Source: Liolophura sinensis (taxonomy: Eukaryota; Mollusca; Polyplacophora; Chitonida; Chitonidae). Taken from it: a stretch of DNA of 64,000 nt. Shown here piece after piece: positions 36,800-48,275 of the stretch. Both the position numbers and the translations under genes were made by a program. Where the stretch lies: assembly GCF_032854445.1 (NCBI RefSeq), contig NC_088303.1, positions 19,477,501 through 19,541,500 of the forward strand, given 5' to 3'. Below the pieces are notes generated by a model. That model was not told where the DNA came from, made no database searches, and saw only the letters and a list, made by a program, of their open reading frames with translations. Numbering within the stretch: position 1 is the stretch's first letter; each line of letters begins with the position of its first letter.

Positions 36800-36950
36800 T
36801 GTGTCTCACAAAGCCTATTGGATGTGTGCAGATGAGGTGGACCTGAAGAGAGACCAGAAGCTCAAGTCTATCATTGATCAATACTTTGAGAACCAGAGTA
36901 AGCCTGATGAGGAAAATCTGCAGGAGGAACAACAAGAGGAGTTGGCACAG
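36800..36950 (+). CDS. RECQL4: RECQL4 exon 7 in window
   Basis: One base completing Ser, then 50 codons, phase 0 at donor GTATGG; acceptor ATTTTGCAG. The peptide reads VSHKAYWMCADEVDLKRDQK, then an acidic, glutamine-rich tail (EENLQEEQQEELAQ). The vertebrate protein has a comparable segment: a short Cys-containing stretch, then K-x-L-I-x-x-Y-F followed by acidic low-complexity sequence. Conservation is moderate, but splice phase fits both neighbours. A 25-bp minisatellite begins about 4-8 bp past the donor. Confidence 0.9.
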
Positions 36951-36954
36951 GTAT

Positions 36955-37835
36955 GGAAGATAGAATACACACTGTGTGTGGAGGATAAAGTACACACTGT
37001 GTGTTGAGGATAGAGTACACACTGTGTGTGGAGGATAGAGTACATACAGTGTGTGGAGGAGAGTAGTACACATTGTGTGTGGAGGATAGAGTACACACAA
37101 TGTATGGAGGATAGAGTACACACTGTGTGTTGGATTACATAATAAGGGGGATAGATTACACATAGTTTGTGGAGGATAGAATACACACTCTGTGTGGAGG
37201 ATAGAGTACAAACTGTGTGTGGAGGATAGAGTACACAGGGTTTGTAGAGGATAGAGTACACACTGTGTGTTGAGGATAGAGTACACACGGTGTGTGGAGG
37301 ACAGAGTACACACGGTTTGTAGAGGATAGAGTACACACTGTGTGTTGAGGATAGAGTACACACTGTGTGTGGAGGACAGAGTACACACGGTTTGTAGAGG
37401 ATAGAGTACACACTGTGTGTGGAGGATAGAGTACACAGTGTGTGTGGAAGCTAGATTACACATGGGTGTGGAGGATAGAGTACACACGGTGTGTGGAGGA
37501 TAGAGTACACACCGTGTGTGGAGGATAGAGTATACACAGTGTGTTGAGGATAGAGTAGACACGGTGTGTTGAGGATAGAGTACACAGTGTGTGTGGAAGC
37601 TAGATTACACATGGTGTGTGGAGGATAGAGTACACACTGTGTGTGGAGGATAGAGTACACAGTGTGTGTGGAGGATAGAGTACACACAGTGTGTTGAGGA
37701 TAGAGTAGACACGGTGTGTGGAGGATATACACAGTGTGTGTGGAAGAGGAGGATACACAGGAGGAGTACAGAGTATGTGTCAGGGGAAGAGAGGCAGACT
37801 ACACAGTCTGTGTGGACGATGGAGGATTACACATG
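36955..37835 (+). repeat. 25-bp minisatellite starting at a RECQL4 5' splice site, about 30-35 copies
   Basis: The unit is GGAGGATAGAGTACACACTG followed by TGTGT. The first recognisable copy (GGAAGATAGAATACACACTG) begins at intron base +5. A 75-bp higher-order period (three units) is clear around 37240-37400, marked by TTTGTAGAGGATAGAGTACA and GGAGGACAGAGTACACACGG. The array yields a 257-codon minus-strand frame with no biological meaning evident. Confidence 0.95.
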
Positions 37836-38629
37836 CACTTAATAGTTCCTAGCCGACATTGTACATGCATATTTAAAGGACAAGACAGCACCAGGCTAAA
37901 ACATATTTCAGTCGAAAGCAGGAACCTCAAGCTTTCTAAAATGTGTCCTACTTTATTATTTTGATGAGATTTCACCGAATAACGTGTAGAACAAAATGTC
38001 AGTACTGTACAAATGGCTGGTGTGAGTGGAGGCAGTCATCTTGGGAATTTTATCTGATTAAACAGTTTCAGATTGGGTGGCGTGAGCTGTGACGTAGCCT
38101 TCACCCATTCACGCCATGAAGTGACATATGATATGAACTAGTGCATAAGACATTACAAATTATGTCAGACAGTAGCATACCCTTTCGGCCCAAATCGCAT
38201 CCATCTCCCTAAGTTCATTTTAGCATTTAGTCAACAGTTTCTCAATATTGGCCGAGAGTTTATGGGAATAAGACAGCATCTCACTGGACAGTTCTTAAAA
38301 TTAATTAAATCTCATGATATATATTTTTTTTTTTCGTGAATTTATCACAACTGAAGTATTTAAATTTTGCTCCTCCCTTTTTGTTGCATACAAGGGGTGT
38401 TTTTTATCTGTTTTCTTTTATAATATATCAATATACCAGTATAGTCAAATTATTGAAACGCCGTGTTCCACCTAGGTGCTTTCTCTGACATCTGCGATGA
38501 CTACATGTAGGTCATGCATCACTGTATTCATCTTAGAAGCCACCACTACAAAAATTAAAGCTTAGAATCCAGCAACAGTTAAGTGCTTAGATCAGCCTCA
38601 ATGGTGCTTAGGTTTATTTCAATTTGCTT

Positions 38630-38699
38630 CAGAATTGAGCATGATTCTAGAATTGAGCATGATTGTACAACAGTTCTGTTGTACAACAGTTCTGTTGTA
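38630..38699. repeat. Short direct repeats and palindromes
   Basis: AGAATTGAGCATGATT occurs twice, then ACAACAGTTCTGTTGT twice. The latter is an inverted repeat (ACAACA/TGTTGT) that could form a small hairpin. Confidence 0.85.
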
Positions 38700-39325
38700 A
38701 TCGTGTAAACATTTATTAGGGGTCAAAATCACCTTTACCACCCCTTCCAAGGCTACGACCTGAACCAGGAATTCCACAGCCCTGCATCGGCAGCTAGGCT
38801 ATTTAAACAGGGCCGCTGAAGTTCCTTGTAAATGATATAGTAAGCCTGTTGTATTAACAGTTCAAGTAGTGGAAGAAACATTCTTCCATTATGTCAAATT
38901 TCTGAGAAAACTATATTTATCACTTGGGCCTTCATCACCAAAATGCACAACTTTTATCTGCATTGGTACTACTTAGACAGTTATGTGGAAAATACCTTCG
39001 ACGTTAGAGAGCTAGAGTAAACGTCATGTCACCTTGCCCCATAATGGAGACATGCAGGATCTGTGTCAAGACAAAGTTTCACTAAACTTGAACAGGGTTG
39101 AAAAAATCTTAAAAAATATTTATTGCCGTTTAAGATACTTTGAATGGTAGTCTTTCAGTGGACATCAACATTAGTCATGTGCTGCCTTTCACTTTGATGT
39201 TGTCATTTTATTGTTGGGACTCTAAAGGTGACACATTTTGTTCTTCTTTTATTCTATAGCATCTTTTTATTGCTGCTGTGAACTCACCATGATTGAGATT
39301 TTGTTTACTAAATCCAGAGATGTAA

Positions 39326-40230
39326 TAGAGTTTACAGTGTGTGTTGAGGATATATTATACAATGACCTTGGAATAGAGTTCACAGTATGTGTTGAGGATA
39401 TATTATACAATGACCTTGGAATGGAGTTTACAGTGTGTGTTGAGGATATATTATAAACTGACCTTGGAATAGAGTTCACAGTATGTGTTGAGGATATGTT
39501 ATACAAGGACCTTGGAATAGAGTTCACAGTGTGTGTTGAGGATATATTATACAATGACCTTGGAATAGAGTTCACAGTGTGTGTTGAGGATATGTTATAT
39601 AAGGACCTTGGAACAGAGTTCACAGAGTGTGTTGAGGATATGTTATATAAGGACCTTGGAATAGAGTTCACAGTGTGTGTTGAGGATATGTTATATAAGG
39701 ACCTTGGAATAGAGTTCACAGTGTGTGTTGAGGATATGTTATATAAGGACCTTGGAATGGAGTTTACAGTGTGTGTTGAGAATATATTATACACTGACCT
39801 TGGAATAGAGTTCACAGTATGTGTTGAGGATATGTTATACAAGGACCTTGGAATAGAGTTCACAGTGTGTGTTGAAGATATGTAATATAAGGACCTTGGA
39901 ATAGAGTTCACAGAGTGTGTTGAGGATATGTTATATAAGGACCTTGGAATAGAGTTCACAGTGTGTGTTGAGGATATGTTATATAAGGACCTTGGAATAG
40001 AGTTCACAGTGTGTGTTGAGGATATGTTATATAAGGACCTTGGAATAGAGTTCACAGAGTGTGTTGAGGATATGTTATATAAGGACCTTGGAATAGAGTT
40101 TACAGAGTGTGTTGAGGATATGTTATATAAGGACCTTGGAATAGAGTTCACAGTGTGTGTTGAGGATATGTTATATAAGGACCTTGGAATAGAGTTCACA
40201 GAGTGTGTTGAGGATATGTTATACTATGAC
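39326..40230. repeat. 48-bp minisatellite, about 19 copies, open in both strands
   Basis: The unit is TTGGAATAGAGTTCACAGTG, TGTGTTGAGGATATGTTATA, TAAGGACC. Because 48 is a multiple of 3, a 310-codon minus frame (39267-40199, repeating NSIPRSLYNISSTHTV) and plus frames up to 130 codons stay open. The part AGAGTTCACAGTGTGTGTTGAGGAT resembles the 25-bp unit of the array at 36955-37835. Confidence 0.95.
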
Positions 40231-42508
40231 CTTGGATTGCTGAAGGGTGACCTTGAGCTCTATCACAGCCCATCTTTACCTCTGCTGTTCAGTTCCTGCC
40301 TTAACTTCTTGGGCTATTAAGATTGTTGAGAAGCAACCTGCAAGATTAACGAAATAAAATGCCTCTGTGGATACAGAAGGAAAATAAATTGCATCAATTG
40401 GCACATTAGGTTCCTTCCTCTCTTCCAAATGTCATCAAACTAGCTTGAAATCGATTTGAAGCTCAGACAGATTTTTCATATTCAATTCAGAAAAACTTCA
40501 CTCCAGCTACTAAAATTTATTACAGTAATGCAGTACTTCTAATTGAATCGGAAGCAGCATGCAAGCTCTGCAGGCGGCTGGTATCAAGCCAATTTGTTGC
40601 CAAGCCATTGTTATTTTGTCCTACTCATTTATTGGACAGGTGGATGATAATGTGATTGGATACAGCATTGAGACTTCGATGGTGCAGTGAAGATGTTCAT
40701 ACATAGGCTTTCAGTGTTCAGAGGGCGGGCGTGAGGGGAGAGGGGGGAGTGAGGAGCTGTACAGGCGTGTCACCATGACATCATTGCCTGGCTACTAATG
40801 AAATATTGTACAGAAACTGAAGTTTTTGATCCTTTACGTTTTTATCTTGACATGGCAGGATGACATGACATTGGCTGACATATGTAGCCCCAAATGCTTT
40901 ATGTGTGATTCCATGAAAATTGCCTTTTTTTTAAGTCAATCTGCCTGATTCGACGTCACATCTGTGGCTCTTCCATATCAGGCAAAATCTTGAGGATGCA
41001 ACTATCACAGAACCTCTGGTGGTAATACTGGTGGCTTAAGACTTGTGTGGTAGTTGCAGAGCATATAGAAAATGTTAAGAACTGCATGGGTGTCATGTAG
41101 AGTCCGTTTTTTGGGCGATGTTCTGGGATGTTTTGTATGTTGGGCATCTTGGATGAGTGGTTAAGTATTTCAAGATGTTGGTTTACTTCAGGCCTTGGAC
41201 AGAGAATCCTGGATATTTCTCCATTTCATCCTTCAGCTTTGGAGGCAGCTGTTGACTCATTTGATCAGCCAATCTATGTGGTGATACTATGTGGTATAAA
41301 ATGTGTGTGCGTCACATGCAAGAATGATTGTCATTTACTCGCCCAAAGGCTGGCGCCTCATACAAGAATCTAACTTCTGCCGTCGTTAAGATATGTCACC
41401 AAGGTGTAAATATTAGATGGATCGACAAAATGTCCCTAGAGGGCTCATGTCTATATGTACTACATGTGTAATATTATGGCAACATGATTTTCTAAGCTTT
41501 ATACTTTTTTTTTTTAATTATAGCTGTCATTCTTTGCCTAAATCATACCCCTAAATATGAAAGTTTTCAGGATTTATTTTACTATTAAATAAAAGTTTAA
41601 CAGATAATGTAACCATTTCCAGTTATTTATCTGTACCTCTTTACTTCTTTACTGTGCACAGCTCATAATTGATGTAGGTGAACAGGGAAAAAAATATTAT
41701 ATCTTGAGAAATTTTGTTACTGTTATATATGCATATAAAATATTGATGAGCAGTCACAGCTGTATAGTGAAGAGAGGCCACGGGGGACATATTAGAAGTA
41801 AGATGTGATTGACAGTAAATGGACACCTGCTTTCATTGTGGTGGCTACCTCTGTGACAGGTAGTTGTGAAAATAAAACCAGTGGAGAGTTAGAGTGTTGT
41901 ACAAGACACTTGTACAAGGTGTTAATAACCACAGATGACAGACTCAGGTGTTTTCAAACTGAGTTTCTGTCACTTAGCACGCTAATTCCTCTCAAAGCTT
42001 GGGACTAGTACACAAGCACTGAGGACTCTTTAGAAATTGGATTTTGACACACAGAAAAGGACCCGAACATTTTATGTCCATATTCTGCAAAATGCTGCTG
42101 ATGAGAACTTGCCAGCGGGGTGTATTATTTGTGAGAAGTTAATTATAACTGATATGTGTTTATGAGCGCTGTTATTGTGAGGGAAAGCTGTTAAGGGGAT
42201 GATTTGTCTGAAATCTGAAAGGCGTGTCACTAGCACATCAAAGACAGCATGCGTTGAGGAAAGCTTGGGTCCTTATTCATTATACTGTATGGAGGTTGAT
42301 GGAGATTGACCCTCGGCTGAACATACAATGTGCTCGCTGAGCCACACTGCCATCATTTTTTTATTTGTCAGCTGATGTTCCGGGTAGCTTATAACACATT
42401 TCAGGGAGAGGTAAGATCCACAACTACCATCCAACTTGGCCAAGACATACGAGTTCTTGGTTTATAAATGGCTTATGTTAAAAGACAAGTGGACCACATT
42501 GAAGGATT

Positions 42509-42676
42509 TCTTTATTTAATTATTTATTCATTTATTTATTTACTTATTTATTTGATTGGTGTTTCATGCCGTACTCTAGAATAGTCACTTATACGACGAC
42601 ATATTAAGTGGCCAGCATTATGACGAGAGGAAACTGGGCTGAGCATGGGGGGAAACCTACAGCCACCCGCAGCATA
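42509..42676 (-). repeat. SINE family 1 3' half, minus strand
   Basis: ATTTATTTGATTGGTGTTTC, CTTATACGACGACATATTAA and GAGGAAACTGGGCTGAGCAT follow in the expected order. An extra ~10 bp (ATATTAAGTG) sits before GGCCAGCATTATG. Confidence 0.88.
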
Positions 42677-42870
42677 GTGAAAGAAAGGATGTCATAAATT
42701 GACCAACTGTACAGAGTGAACAGGCCACTTATAGGGCTACTCTATTCGTCAGGGTTGAGTATGGTGTTTAACAACTATCAAATAGCTAAATACGTAAACT
42801 TTTAGCGGAAATCGTTTGAGCAGTTGGTACTCTACAAACTGAACAGTAAATGATCAAATAGATTAGCTTA

Positions 42871-43180
42871 GATTCTCTGCAAACAGTGTGCTTGTGTAAC
42901 AATGACAAAACAGACAAAAGATTCTCTGCACACAGTGCGCATGTGTAATGTGAACAGACAAAAGATTCCCTGCACAGTGTGCATGTGTAACGTGAACAGA
43001 CAAAAGATTCCCTGCACAGTGTGCATGTGTAACATGAACAGACAAAAGATTCCCTGCACAGTGTGCATGTGTAACCGTGAACAGACAAAAAGATTCTCTG
43101 CACAGTGTGCATGTATAACATGAATAGATTAAAAGATTTTCTGCACACAGTGTGCATGTGTAACATGAACTGACAAAAGA
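42871..43180. repeat. 42-bp minisatellite, about 7 copies
   Basis: The unit is ATTCCCTGCACAGTGTGCAT, GTGTAACGTGAACAGACAAA, AG. Because 42 is a multiple of 3, frames stay open on both strands (a 164-codon minus frame covers it). Each unit holds the palindrome TGCACAGTGTGCA. Confidence 0.95.
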
Positions 43181-44410
43181 ATAACATACTATAGTGTTTA
43201 ATTTTTGAAGGTGTAATGTGTGTAAAAAGACAGACTACCTTCCCAGTATACACAGGAGTTTCTGGCAGGAATTTGACCACACAGTTATTTTCCTTTCTGA
43301 TCGCTTATTTATCATTTTTTGTAGCATATTCTCCCTACATGAACAAGTCACTTTCTGCTTAAAAGCGATAAGAAATCCTATTTGGGTGTACGTATAGATG
43401 TGGAAGTGTTGCTGTGGTTGACTTGAGGGTGGATACATAGTCATTACAAGGATCAAGTTCACAGACTAGCTGTTACAGAGGGTGGGGATTCCATGAAGAG
43501 CAGGCAATTTAAGATTTAACATTGTGACAAGTGGCTAGGGATCCAATCGCATCAATTCTATATTTAATCATCTGTGTGTGGGTTTATTACCTGTGTGTCT
43601 AAATTTGAGCTTAAAGGAACATTGATTTTGTTGTTATTGGAGAAGAGTTGACATTTGTCATGCTACCAGCCTGACTGGGTGTTCATCGAAGCGCTGTGAT
43701 GAGACAGAATGTCTGGTCCACTCGTTATCGCCACCCATTAATGGTCAGTAGAGTTTGCTACAACTAAACCTTGATTATCTGCAACCCACACGGTTCTCCT
43801 ACAGTTACATGGCCAGCGGTCACCCTGCGTCTAAATCACTTAGCCCCCCAAAGTTTTTAACAGGCAGCACTGGCACTGGAGATGTATTGCACTGGATTTA
43901 TTGCCGAGGGTTTATGCAGTCACTGGCTGTAAAATTAACACATAAGAACTGTGTCTTTCCAGGATCATCTCAGGGGTGCCACTCTCTCCCTTTTTATTGC
44001 CAGGTCGCTCCAAAGCTGGTAAAGATAATTAATTCTGTGTTGTTTTTAATGGTGTTTCATAAATATGAAGGACTAGCAGAGGGAGAAAAGAGAGAGTAGT
44101 ATAGCCTCTAGATATTAGTTCATTTCAGGGAAGACTTTCCCCCAAGTGGTTGTACACTTGTAAAGATCAGAACTCATTAATATTGCATGTAAACGTTGAA
44201 CCATCTTAGCGTCAGACACCACCAACTGTGCCTTGTTCCTTTACATAGGTTTCGGTCTGTCTTTATTGTTAGTTTCTTAGGGAAGATCGATACCATTTTG
44301 ATACAGGGACATTTTCACAATCCCATTTTCTTGATCCCATAGCTGACACAGAAGATGACAGTCTGAATACTAACTTATTTTGCCAACAAATCATTGAAAA
44401 ACACCATTAT

Positions 44411-44431
44411 CCCCCCCCCCCCCCCCCCCCC
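44411..44431 (+). repeat. C21 homopolymer
   Basis: Twenty-one consecutive C in the last RECQL4 intron; a likely length-error site and possible i-motif/G-quadruplex on the other strand. Confidence 0.95.
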
Positions 44432-46517
44432 ATAAATTCTAACGGTACTAACATCATAAGGCTTTTTACACACATTCATACATTTCTGTGTACTTAGTTT
44501 TTGTATATACGGTATATATTTCTATTGCTGGGTATTAAAATGAAACAGCATGTACCACTTATTGGACACCCCATTAATTATAAATGAAAATCTTATTAGT
44601 CTTGCCCCTATGTTTCAAAGAGAAAGGACAAAAATAGTTAATCTAAGATATGTATGCCCAGGATACTGGTATCATGTCTCAGAAGTATCACATGTTTTTC
44701 TTTGGTGTAAAATCTTTAGTTAAAAGTGCAATGTGACAAGGGCATTTTAATCACTTTATGACAAAAGAAGCTAGTATCAAAGCTTTGTGTGTTGTATAAA
44801 ACATGGGAAACTTAATGATGTTAATTAAAGCAGTTGCACTATTGCTTTGTCTTCACCAAGCTGGTGTTAGATTGAGTCCCCCACTGTTGTTTAAGTTCTT
44901 CTTGTTAAAGGTGCATGGTATTTTTCTTTACAGTGAAACTGGTTTCTTTAGAGTTTTACTCCTCGGCTAACCCTTGCTGGTGACGATGTCAGTTTTCAGA
45001 TCATTCTGCACCTTTAAGTCAGTGACAGGCTTAAGGTGCCACAGCATTGTGGGGCCATTGTGCCACATAAAAATAGTGCATTTGCAACCAGTGTAATGAA
45101 ATTTTCAGTGAAGTTTCATGCTTGAATTTACTTTGGCTAATTCCCACAGACAAACTAGATTTGTCTCTTTACAAATGACCGTTGACGTTATACTTCCTCA
45201 GAATGGAGTTCATGGTTTGTCACCATATTATCTTTAGAACTTCTGAGCCCAGTGCGATCAAACTACATGCATGGATTCACCAGTGAATGTCTGATCAGAT
45301 TGTGACTAGCACAAAAAAAATCTTTGACCTACTTTCTGTAAATACAGTGTAGGCCATAAGTACATATTTGGCTCTTAATGTATGAGGTACAATGTTTCCA
45401 ATCTTGGTGATTGGTGGAGCCTATCGTAAGAACCGCAAAGCCAAAGGGTTGTAGCTCAGTGTCATGTCCTTATTATAGATCTGATATTTCTTGTTGTAGA
45501 TCTTGGATCTTGTTCACACTGTACTGTTGAAATTGCTACTATCATGTATAGTTTATGTCTGGTCATTAGCAGTGATTCAGGAAACAATGTCCAGCTGACA
45601 GAGGTCAGCATTAGCCCTCAGGCTAAGAGGACTTACCAGTGGGGGTCAGCAGTGTGGATGGAATTGTTCAGTCCTGTGTTTGCGATATTGTTTTGTGGAC
45701 AAACTGGTAAAGTGCTATTGTTTTGTGGACTAACTGGTACTGTGCTATTGTTTGGCATTGCAAGAGAACAGTGGTCAAATAGTGGCCATTATCCTTGGGA
45801 AAAGGCACCCTGTTGACAAGACCTTTTCCAGGAAAGCTGTGTTTTGTTTATAGAGAGTTTATTATATATATCAAAGACACTATTATGACCATGAAGGATT
45901 AAAACCAACGGTATCATAAAATCCTGAGAAAAATATTATCAGTCATTTGTTAGCAATGAAATGGCAAGTTCAGAAACAGTATTAGTTAATTATCATTGCC
46001 TTAAGTCAATCCTCCTCTGACATATGCGGCTATAGAATGGTTACCAGCATGGATTGTGTTGATGTACTCTGGTTTCAGTTAATTAATTACATAATTTAAA
46101 TAAATAATTTAAATGTAATGTATTCAAGACCACAGACCATCCTCCTTGCACCTACATGCTTTTCTAACACAGACACTGTGGAGAAAGTATTACCTGAATA
46201 ACATGGAAGTTAATGCAGAACTCTTCTTCAAGGTGACATAAAATCAAAACTACGTACATTTTGTCTTGCAAACTTTTCTGTAAAGACAAAGATGTAAACT
46301 GAAATTCAGTGTGGGAATGGGAATGTTCAGGTAGGTATAATTATTATTGTCAAATACTTCAGGTGGATTCCCCATGCAAACCCTGCAGAACATATTCCTG
46401 CATGGGTTTTGGACCCATTCATATCTGTGCTTCATAGAATCAACGCCGTATTTATTTGAAATGGACAAATGATATTGCCTGATTATAATGTTAACTTTTG
46501 ACTTGCTTGTTGTGCAG

Positions 46518-46757
46518 GTGGACTCTACCACTCTAAACCAGCTCCAGGCTGATATCCGCTCCTTCATCCATACTTACAGCGTGGATCACTCCTTAAACGG
46601 CCGGGTCATTGCCCGCATCTTCCACGGAATTCCCAGTCCATGCTTTCCCGCACCAGTCTGGGGCCGAGTGAGGCGCTACTGGAGGACGTACATGCACCTG
46701 GACTTCAATCTTGTTATGAAAATGGCAGCCGAGACTATGGTCAAAATGAGAATGTGA
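46518..46757 (+). CDS. RECQL4: RECQL4 terminal coding exon with TGA stop
   Basis: Seventy-nine codons and a TGA stop at 46755-46757, after acceptor TTGTGCAG, phase 0. It begins VDSTTLNQLQADIRSF and contains RVIARIFHGIPSPCFPAPVW, then RRYWRTYMHLDF and a short tail ending MVKMRM. The R-A-V-A-R-I-F-H-G-I-x-S-P-C-x-P-A block and the W-R-x-Y-x-H-L-x-F block are hallmarks of the RECQL4 C-terminus. No canonical AATAAA was seen in the first ~580 bp after the stop. An ATTAAA lies at about 47083 in a SINE tail, and AATAAA occurs only near 47350 inside another SINE tail. Confidence 0.97.
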   Translation: MDSTTLNQLQADIRSFIHTYSVDHSLNGRVIARIFHGIPSPCFPAPVWGRVRRYWRTYMHLDFNLVMKMAAETMVKMRM

Positions 46758-47047
46758 TTAGTCCGTCTTTTGTTCTATTATGAGAACTCAATCTACCTGG
46801 CTTAACAAAGAAGTACACGATACATACACAACTAAACAAATTCATGAATCGGTGCCACAGAGGACATACAGGTTTTTGCTTCAAATTGTGTCCCCAAGAA
46901 TGCACCAAGAGTTTTAGTGTGGAATAAGATTATACATGTCAAAAGGAGTGCATCTATATAATCATGTAAACACTGGGGGCATTGTTGTATTTGTCAGCTA
47001 TGGAAAATAAGCATGTATCATCTTAAGTATGAAAATCAGGGCTTTCT

Positions 47048-47095
47048 TTATCATCATTTGACTGAAAAATTGTCAAGTATGACATTAAACCCGAA
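47048..47095 (+). repeat. SINE family 2 tail fragment
   Basis: CATTTGACTGAAAAATTGTC then AAGTATGACATTAAACCC. Contains ATTAAA, which could serve as a RECQL4 polyadenylation signal. Confidence 0.75.
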
Positions 47096-47164
47096 AAGTA
47101 CATTCCAGGGCTTTCTTGCAAAAAGCCAGATGTAGTGTCTTAATGTGTACTTAATTACCATAGG

Positions 47165-47365
47165 GATGATGCCACAGGAGCGTCTTATCAATGTGATTGC
47201 TGTGATTTCAAGTCCAGCTCATGCTGGCTTCCTCTCCGGCAGATGGTAATGCCTTTCCTCCAGGTTCTGACAGGTTAGCTCCCAATATAATGCTGGTCAG
47301 TTTAAAGTGAAATATTCTTGAATACTGCCATTGCATAAAAAAACCAATTAAATAAATAAATATGT
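47165..47365 (+). repeat. Diverged SINE family 1
   Basis: TTTCAAGTCCAGCTCATGCT, GGCTTCCTCTCCGGCAGATG, GTGAAATATTCTTGAATACT and ACCAATTAAATAAATAAAT in order. The head is degraded. Confidence 0.85.
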
Positions 47366-48149
47366 AATTACCCTAGGCACCACTACTTACAACATCAGGT
47401 CACCATACTCATGATAAGGGGCCACCATGCAGGTGGGCCCAGAAGTCCTACACAGCTATCAGGTGTTATAAGGTATGCGAGCAATGCAGTTATGGCAGCG
47501 AGAAATTCTGTGGGAATTAACATGTGATAAGGCCACCAATTACTGGCTGTTGTTAAAACAGTTCAGTAATGTATGCACAGCTACATCAAGTAATGGTTTT
47601 ACAGTTTTATATTTTTATTCAAGTAAAATGTATAAATATTACGGCAGAAACCAACTTTATTTTTATCCATGGTGTTATAGCAGTAAATGGGTAGAGCAGT
47701 ATATACAGCTCTACCAATTTGCAAATGACCAATACTTTCTTATTTTTGTCTTTCTTATTTTTTGTACATACGTGTATTATATAAAAATTTAATGACAGAA
47801 CGGATTCCAACTATGCAACAAATGTTTGCTTTTGTGTTTGTTTTTTTCACCTATGTTGTATTGACATCTAAGAAATTTACTGTTGAATTGGTAGCTGCAA
47901 GTTTCAGGAGTCAACAAATTGTTTATACTTCAAGGCTTCAGATGGCCATGTCCAGTGGTGGCCTAAGGCACTGTGTGTCAGAACTTGTATCTCTTTAATT
48001 GTTAGGTTACATGCAGGATCCAATGCTGATATAGCAGCATTATGTGATGCACTTTGACGGTGGTGCTTGCTCCATTTCTTCAACCAGAAACCAAACAGCT
48101 GCTATTTCACGGATACCCAGTGCAATTGGTTAAAATTATATTTTATTTT

Positions 48150-48275
48150 ATGTTCTTTATTTGATCGGTGTTTTAAGCTAATCTCAAGAATTTTCACATT
48201 ATGGAGGGAGGAAAACAAGCAGCACCTTGGAGAAACCCATGACAATTCCCAGATAGCTAGCAGACCTTCCCACAT
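48150..48275 (-). repeat. Diverged SINE family 1 3' half, minus strand
   Basis: TTTATTTGATCGGTGTTTTA, ATGGAGGGAGGAAAACAAGC and GCAGACCTTCCCACAT in order. Confidence 0.8.

Larger units (their letters stand above)
36951..46517 (+). other. RECQL4: Last RECQL4 intron
   Basis: Donor GTATGG, acceptor TTGTGCAG. It holds the 25-bp array (36955-37835), the 48-bp array (39326-40230), a SINE family 1 copy, the 42-bp array (42871-43180) and a C21 run. No gene was recognised between the arrays. The longest frames are repeat artefacts. Confidence 0.85.

Noticed and set aside
36789-37732. Overlapping minus frames of 85-257 codons repeating Cys/Thr/Leu/Ser/Tyr
   Set aside because: Three overlapping frames of one 25-bp minisatellite are open at once, which is the mark of repeat composition, not coding.
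39238-40320. Plus frames repeating EFTVCVEDMLYKDLGI
   Set aside because: By-product of a 48-bp period; interrupted twice by stops and without splice-phase match to RECQL4 exons on either side.
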